DNA from: CAYSYY01 sp964576115 [NCBI: uncultured Gemmatimonadota bacterium]
GTDB lineage: Bacteria > Blakebacterota > Blakebacteria > Blakebacterales
NCBI GenBank assembly: GCA_964576115.1
Contig: CAZNUA010000081.1
Coordinates: 1-11,240 of the forward strand
DNA: 11,240 nucleotides
Reading direction: 5' to 3'
The notes below the pieces were generated by a model, which saw nothing but the letters and a program-made list of their open reading frames with translations, was not told the origin of the DNA and did no database searches. Each line of letters begins with the position of its first letter. Position 1 is the stretch's first letter. Positions 8,019 through 11,240 of the stretch are shown in pieces. The translations under genes were made by a program, and so were the position numbers.

Positions 8019-9467
8019 ATGAAAAATGCCGCCGCTCTCGTACCGGCCTTCTGTCTGGTGGGCTCGCTCTGTCTTCCAGCCCGGGCTCAGCACTATGAAC
8101 CGACCTGGGATTCACTTGATGCCCGGCCGATCCCGGCCTGGTTCACCGAGGCCCGGTTCGGGATCTTCATCCACTGGGGGGTCTACTCGGTGCCCGCCTG
8201 GCGTCCGCTTTCAGAACGCCGCTACGCCTCCTATGCCGAGTGGTACTACGCCAGCGTGATCGGCGACAGCCTGCACGGCGGCGACGCCTTCCACCGGCGG
8301 GTCTACGGCGACGATTTCGCATACCGCGACTTCGGACCATTGTTCGGGGCCGAACTCTTCGATCCCGATCAGTGGGCCGACCTCTTCGCCCGCTCGGGCG
8401 CCCGCTATGTGGTCCTGACGAGCAAGCACCACGACGGTTACTGCCTCTGGCCCACCCGGAGTCCGTACAAGCGGGACTGGAACAGTTCAGCCGTCGGACC
8501 GCACCGCGACCTGGTCGGCGACCTTTCAGCCGCGGTGCGCCGGGCGGGTCTGTGGATGGGGTTGTACTACTCCCTGATCGAGTGGGAGAGCAGCTGGACC
8601 CACCGCCGGCCCTCGGGGTACTACCTGGATCGTGAAACGGTCGAGACCTACCGCATCCCCGAAGAGGACTATGTCACCGGACACGTTCTGCCCCAGCTCC
8701 GCGAGCTGGTCACCACCTATCAGCCGGCCCTGATCTTTTCCGACGGCGGCGAGTGGGACGGCAGCGAGGAGTACTGGCACACCAGGGAGTTCCTGGCCTG
8801 GCTCTACAACGAAGCACCCAACCGGCATGAGGTCGTGGTCAACGACCGCTGGGCCCGCGGCATGCCCGGCCGGCACGGCGATTATTACTCGAGCGAGTAC
8901 CAGGACACCGAAGCCGTCGGGGTCGGGCACGCCTGGGAAGAGAGCCGGGGTATGGGCGGTTCGTACGGGTTCAACCGGGCCGAGGGGATCGACGACTACC
9001 GGACCTCGGCCGAACTCATCCGGGAACTGGTGGATGTGGTCAGCCGGGGCGGCAACCTGCTGCTGAACGTCGGCCCCACCGCCGACGGGCGGATCCCGGT
9101 CATCCAGCAGCAGCGGCTCCTCGACATCGGGGCCTGGCTCGAGGTCAACGGCGATGCGATCTACGGCACCCGGGCCTGGAGCGGATCAGCAGAGCAGGAG
9201 CGGGATGCGACCGGGCCGTATTTCACCCGCAAGGGGGACGATCTCTACGTCATCGTCTTCGGCTGGCCGAGGGAGGCGGTACGGATTACGGGCTTGACGG
9301 CCGGCAAGCCGTTCGCACTCGACATGCTCGGTCTGGAGACACCAGTCGAGCACCGCTGGAGCGGGGATCTGCTACTGCTCGAACCGCCCGACATTTCACC
9401 AGCCGATGTGCCCTGCGAATACGCCTTCACCTTCAGGCTGTCGGGGATCCTGGCGGGAAGCAGGTGA
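8019..9467 (+). CDS. Glycoside hydrolase family 29 alpha-L-fucosidase, secreted
   Basis: 482 residues. CGGAG at 8006-8010 lies 8 bases before ATG 8019. An ATG at 8014 is closed two codons later. A Sec signal peptide is visible (residues 1-23, cleavage after ARA), placing the enzyme in the periplasm or outside. The GH29 barrel is clear: WFTEARFGIFIHWGVYSVPAW with His52, VVLTSKHHDGYCLW (His137/His138), and ALIFSDGGEWDG with Asp242 as probable nucleophile. WEESRGMGGSYGFNR and GGNLLLNVGPTADGRIP (near 340-360) complete the usual family landmarks. A C-terminal beta-sandwich of about 100 residues closes the protein. GH29 enzymes retain configuration and release alpha-L-fucose. Whether core alpha-1,6 or antennary fucose is the substrate cannot be read here. 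It is cotranscribed with the alpha-mannosidase gene. No terminator is visible in the 13 bases before the convergent lipoprotein stop. Confidence 0.95.
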   Translation: MKNAAALVPAFCLVGSLCLPARAQHYEPTWDSLDARPIPAWFTEARFGIFIHWGVYSVPAWRPLSERRYASYAEWYYASVIGDSLHGGDAFHRRVYGDDFAYRDFGPLFGAELFDPDQWADLFARSGARYVVLTSKHHDGYCLWPTRSPYKRDWNSSAVGPHRDLVGDLSAAVRRAGLWMGLYYSLIEWESSWTHRRPSGYYLDRETVETYRIPEEDYVTGHVLPQLRELVTTYQPALIFSDGGEWDGSEEYWHTREFLAWLYNEAPNRHEVVVNDRWARGMPGRHGDYYSSEYQDTEAVGVGHAWEESRGMGGSYGFNRAEGIDDYRTSAELIRELVDVVSRGGNLLLNVGPTADGRIPVIQQQRLLDIGAWLEVNGDAIYGTRAWSGSAEQERDATGPYFTRKGDDLYVIVFGWPREAVRITGLTAGKPFALDMLGLETPVEHRWSGDLLLLEPPDISPADVPCEYAFTFRLSGILAGSR

Positions 9468-9480
9468 ACGTTATTTGTGC

Positions 9481-10758
9481 TCAGTTTGGGTATGGTAATC
9501 CCTCATGTACTGGTACTACTCGGTAAACTGTTGGCAGCCACTCACCGGTGATAGAATCCGAGCGCATGATTAGCAAACGCCCATTGTAGATGCTCCTATC
9601 ATTCGCCAGTATCCCCTTCGGGCGAACAGTACATCCCAGGTACTCTCCCTCCGGACTGAACACGCGCCATGTTGTATTCAAGTCACTTGCAACCCCCCGT
9701 GGGTACTGAGGAACCCTGACCCAGATGTATCCATTATCTTCAATCTCAATCTTTGAGCAGAAAGCAACCGTCTCGGGGAATTGAAGGCTGTCGACCTTGT
9801 TTTGATCTGCTTGGCTTATCTCCTCCGATTGTGCCCGGTAGATACTCAGAATGGTATCTTTCACGTGCTGCTGCATCGAATTGGTGACAATTTGTGGATC
9901 CTGTACAACCCTCACTTCTTGTCCAAGTTCACCATCAGGTAGGTACACCCTATAGACAGGTTCAATTCCAGAGCAAATCACAACACCGACATGCGAATTG
10001 AAAACACATGCTGGTTCCGGCCCGAATGGGTATTGGTATGGGCTTGGAGCAATTCTGACTCCTGCGCTGGTGGTGATCATTGCTTCATAGGTGAAGCCCT
10101 CATCTACCCACGGAGTGGTGATTGCAGCTATCGTATCGCCCTCTGGGCTGGTAAAGAGAGCACACTGCTGCATCGTGTATCTGAGTCGTGAAGGGTCACG
10201 ATTAAAGAACAGGTGCACGTGTGAGCCATCATCCAAGGTGTAGTAAGTATTTGTATACCAGGCGGTTCTGGGAACTGTTGGAACTCTTGGGGGAACAATT
10301 TCATCTATATACCGGCCACTCACTGTGTACGTAAACAGTCGACGGCGAGAATTGTCTATTAGAGTGACCTCGCCATTGCGAACTTCCTGAATGCGTGGTT
10401 GCTGGAACTCACCAGGCCCATACCCCTTTCGTCCAATAGTGTGGGAGTACCGGCCATCAGGATGGTAGACAAGAACTGCACCCTTACCCCAATCGGATAT
10501 ATACAGATTGCCATCTTCATCAGAGGAGAATTTAAAAGGCTGCTCCAGAATCGTTTCTTCAATTGAGCTGGGAGGTATTACACAATCGACGTCATATCGA
10601 AATAAGTCTGAATCATACTTCGGACCGCCTGTCGTTTCTGATATCTGGATACCATTCTCTACATACTGCCTGAACTGATGAGTTGATGAAGTCGATCTAG
10701 AACTGCATGCGCCGCCGAGCAAGATGATAACTGAGAGGCCCAAGCGAGCTATCTGCAA
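9481..10758 (-). CDS. Lipoprotein with six-bladed (NHL-type) beta-propeller
   Basis: 425 residues from a TTG start. AGGAG (10770-10766) lies 7 bases upstream and there is no in-frame ATG before the signal peptide, so TTG is well supported. The N-terminus has a short basic end, a hydrophobic run and LLGGAC with Cys18, a lipoprotein signal. From ~60 the protein shows propeller-blade motifs: GNLYISDWGKGAVLVYHPDGRY, then IGRKGYGPGEFQQPRI, then VTLIDNSRRRLFTYTVSGRYI, and a late blade GYIWVRVPQY with WRVFSPEGEYLG. These match the '6-bladed beta-propeller' lipoproteins common in Bacteroidetes and related phyla, whose ligands are mostly unknown. No catalytic residues are evident. Base composition is markedly lower in G+C than upstream, with many A/T-ending codons, suggesting transfer. 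It is convergent with the alpha-fucosidase gene, with only 13 bases between stops. Confidence 0.85.
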   Translation of the reverse strand: MQIARLGLSVIILLGGACSSRSTSSTHQFRQYVENGIQISETTGGPKYDSDLFRYDVDCVIPPSSIEETILEQPFKFSSDEDGNLYISDWGKGAVLVYHPDGRYSHTIGRKGYGPGEFQQPRIQEVRNGEVTLIDNSRRRLFTYTVSGRYIDEIVPPRVPTVPRTAWYTNTYYTLDDGSHVHLFFNRDPSRLRYTMQQCALFTSPEGDTIAAITTPWVDEGFTYEAMITTSAGVRIAPSPYQYPFGPEPACVFNSHVGVVICSGIEPVYRVYLPDGELGQEVRVVQDPQIVTNSMQQHVKDTILSIYRAQSEEISQADQNKVDSLQFPETVAFCSKIEIEDNGYIWVRVPQYPRGVASDLNTTWRVFSPEGEYLGCTVRPKGILANDRSIYNGRLLIMRSDSITGEWLPTVYRVVPVHEGLPYPN

Positions 10759-10765
10759 GGTTTGT

Positions 10766-10770
10766 CTCCT
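10766..10770 (-). promoter_or_regulatory. Ribosome binding site for the TTG-started lipoprotein gene
   Basis: AGGAG on the minus strand lies 7 bases before TTG at 10758. It decides the unusual start codon, and it overlaps the stop codon of a short upstream reading frame. Confidence 0.6.
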
Positions 10771-10879
10771 AATTGATATATCGACTTACCAACCATTCGC
10801 ACAGTAGACGATTATCTGACAGCATCTGTAGAAGACGTTTTGCCAGTGCATTCAAATCGGACTCTATAACCGATTTCAT
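10769..10879 (-). CDS. Possible small protein or leader peptide upstream of the lipoprotein gene
   Basis: A 36-residue frame starts MKSVIESDLNALAKRLLQML and ends in SRYIN. Its TAG (10771-10769) overlaps the AGGAG of the lipoprotein gene, an arrangement compatible with translational coupling. The peptide is leucine-rich and amphipathic. The ribosome site is weak: AGGA is only 2 bases from the ATG. The frame also stays open upstream to an ATG at 10915 inside the attC-like site (48 residues), where coding sequence is not expected. I recognise no family, and it could easily be a chance frame. Confidence 0.2.
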   Translation of the reverse strand: MKSVIESDLNALAKRLLQMLSDNRLLCEWLVSRYIN

Positions 10880-10900
10880 AATCCTAGCACATGATTGATC

Positions 10901-10996
10901 ACCTAACCAGCGCATGCAGTTGTCGCTGGCAGCGGATAGACTATCCGTGAGCGCGTCATCATGGCGCCACCGCAGCTGACGCGCAAGCTGTTAGCA
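10901..10996 (+). other. Integron attC-like recombination site
   Basis: A 96-base imperfect palindrome has the attC layout. The R''-type box ACCTAAC (10901-10907, RYYYAAC) is followed by spacer CAG and the L''-type arm CGCATGCAG (10911-10919). A variable centre follows, then the L'-type arm CTGACGCG (10976-10983), spacer CAAGCT, and the R'-type box GTTAGCA (10990-10996). CTAAC pairs with GTTAG, and the arms pair with one extra base (10916) in the left arm. The single A-C mismatch on the top strand becomes a G-T wobble on the bottom strand, the strand that folds in real attC sites. The centre contains CGGATAG-A-CTATCCG (10933-10947). Deviations: the R' box is not perfect GTTRRRY, and the extrahelical bottom-strand base is C rather than the usual G. 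Confidence 0.6.
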
Positions 10997-11037
10997 CGCA
11001 TAACACGAAAGCAAGGTAGTATACCGAGAGAGAAGAG

Positions 11038-11240
11038 ATGGAAATTGCTCAAACGTTATACGTGACTAATCGAGATGCTTGGCGGGCCTGGTTGGAGAAA
11101 AACTCCCATAGAGAAAAAGAGGTCTGGTTGGTTTACTACCGCAAGGAAGCAGAGAAGCCCCGGATTCCATACAATGATGCGGTTGAAGAAGCGCTCTGTT
11201 TTGGTTGGATCGACAGCGTTAATAAAAAGCTGGATGAAGA
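11038..11240 (+). CDS. YdeI/OmpD-associated family protein, N-terminal part (partial)
   Basis: The frame opens with ATG at 11038 after a purine-rich GAGAGAGAAGAG stretch and runs off the window after 67 codons. The N-terminus reads MEIAQTLYVTNRDAWRAWLE, followed by KEVWLVYYRK, PRIPYNDAVEEALCFGWIDS and VNKKLDEE. These are the characteristic opening blocks of the YdeI/OmpD-associated family, whose members are usually about 190 residues. They are often labelled bacteriocin-protection proteins, although the biochemical role is not settled. The start codon is 47 bases after the predicted attC crossover and on the same strand, the normal position and direction for the first gene of an integron cassette. 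Composition is lower in G+C than the left part of the window. The C-terminal part is not visible. Confidence 0.88.
   Translation, partial: MEIAQTLYVTNRDAWRAWLEKNSHREKEVWLVYYRKEAEKPRIPYNDAVEEALCFGWIDSVNKKLDE

Larger units (their letters stand above)
9471..10990 (+). mobile_element. Candidate integron gene cassette carrying a reverse-oriented lipoprotein gene
   Basis: The right boundary is the predicted crossover point G|TT at 10990/10991 in the attC-like site. The left boundary is a GTT at 9470-9472, three bases after the fucosidase stop codon. G+C content falls abruptly at that same point from about two thirds to roughly half. GTTATTT at the left matches only 5 of 7 positions of the complement of the ACCTAAC box at 10901-10907. 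The cargo gene runs opposite to the usual cassette direction, and about 1.5 kb is long for a cassette. No integrase is visible. The left boundary is therefore a hypothesis. Confidence 0.3.

Overview
The window is a G+C-rich stretch (about two thirds G+C by eye up to ~9.47 kb) from a Gram-negative bacterium, followed by a clearly more A+T-rich segment. The Gram-negative call rests on lipoprotein signals, a Tat signal and periplasmic-type glycosidases. An FtsX/MacB-type permease end, a stand-alone recombinase-like small protein, a bacterial GlnRS and six-bladed propeller lipoproteins together recall lineages such as Acidobacteriota, Krumholzibacteriota/Eisenbacteria, Gemmatimonadota or other FCB-type bacteria. 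The phylum cannot be fixed from the sequence.

Layout. At 1-600 (+) lie the last codons of an ABC-transporter permease and a 149-residue protein that resembles only the 'recombinase' DNA-binding region of large serine recombinases, without the catalytic domain. At 615-4406 (-), read right to left, come a Tat-exported glycosylasparaginase, an intrinsic terminator, glutaminyl-tRNA synthetase (glnS), and a GAF-domain protein with a cysteine-rich C-terminal tail. At 4407-4636 is a divergent control region with an 8-bp direct repeat. At 4637-9467 (+) is a tight two-gene operon: a lipoprotein GH38 alpha-mannosidase and a secreted GH29 alpha-L-fucosidase.

The three exported hydrolases form a coherent set: alpha-fucosidase, alpha-mannosidase and an enzyme that cuts the GlcNAc-Asn bond. 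These are activities used in lysosomal breakdown of N-glycoproteins, so a small periplasmic N-glycan salvage locus is inferred.

From about 9470 the composition drops to roughly half G+C. A propeller lipoprotein gene on the minus strand (TTG start), a 96-bp imperfect palindrome with the architecture of an integron attC site (10901-10996), and the 5' part of a YdeI/OmpD-associated family gene follow. I read this right end as part of an integron gene-cassette array, or a cassette cluster without a visible integrase. The lipoprotein gene may itself be a reverse-oriented cassette inserted just after the fucosidase stop codon. The attC call is structural and has not been verified by a covariance search.
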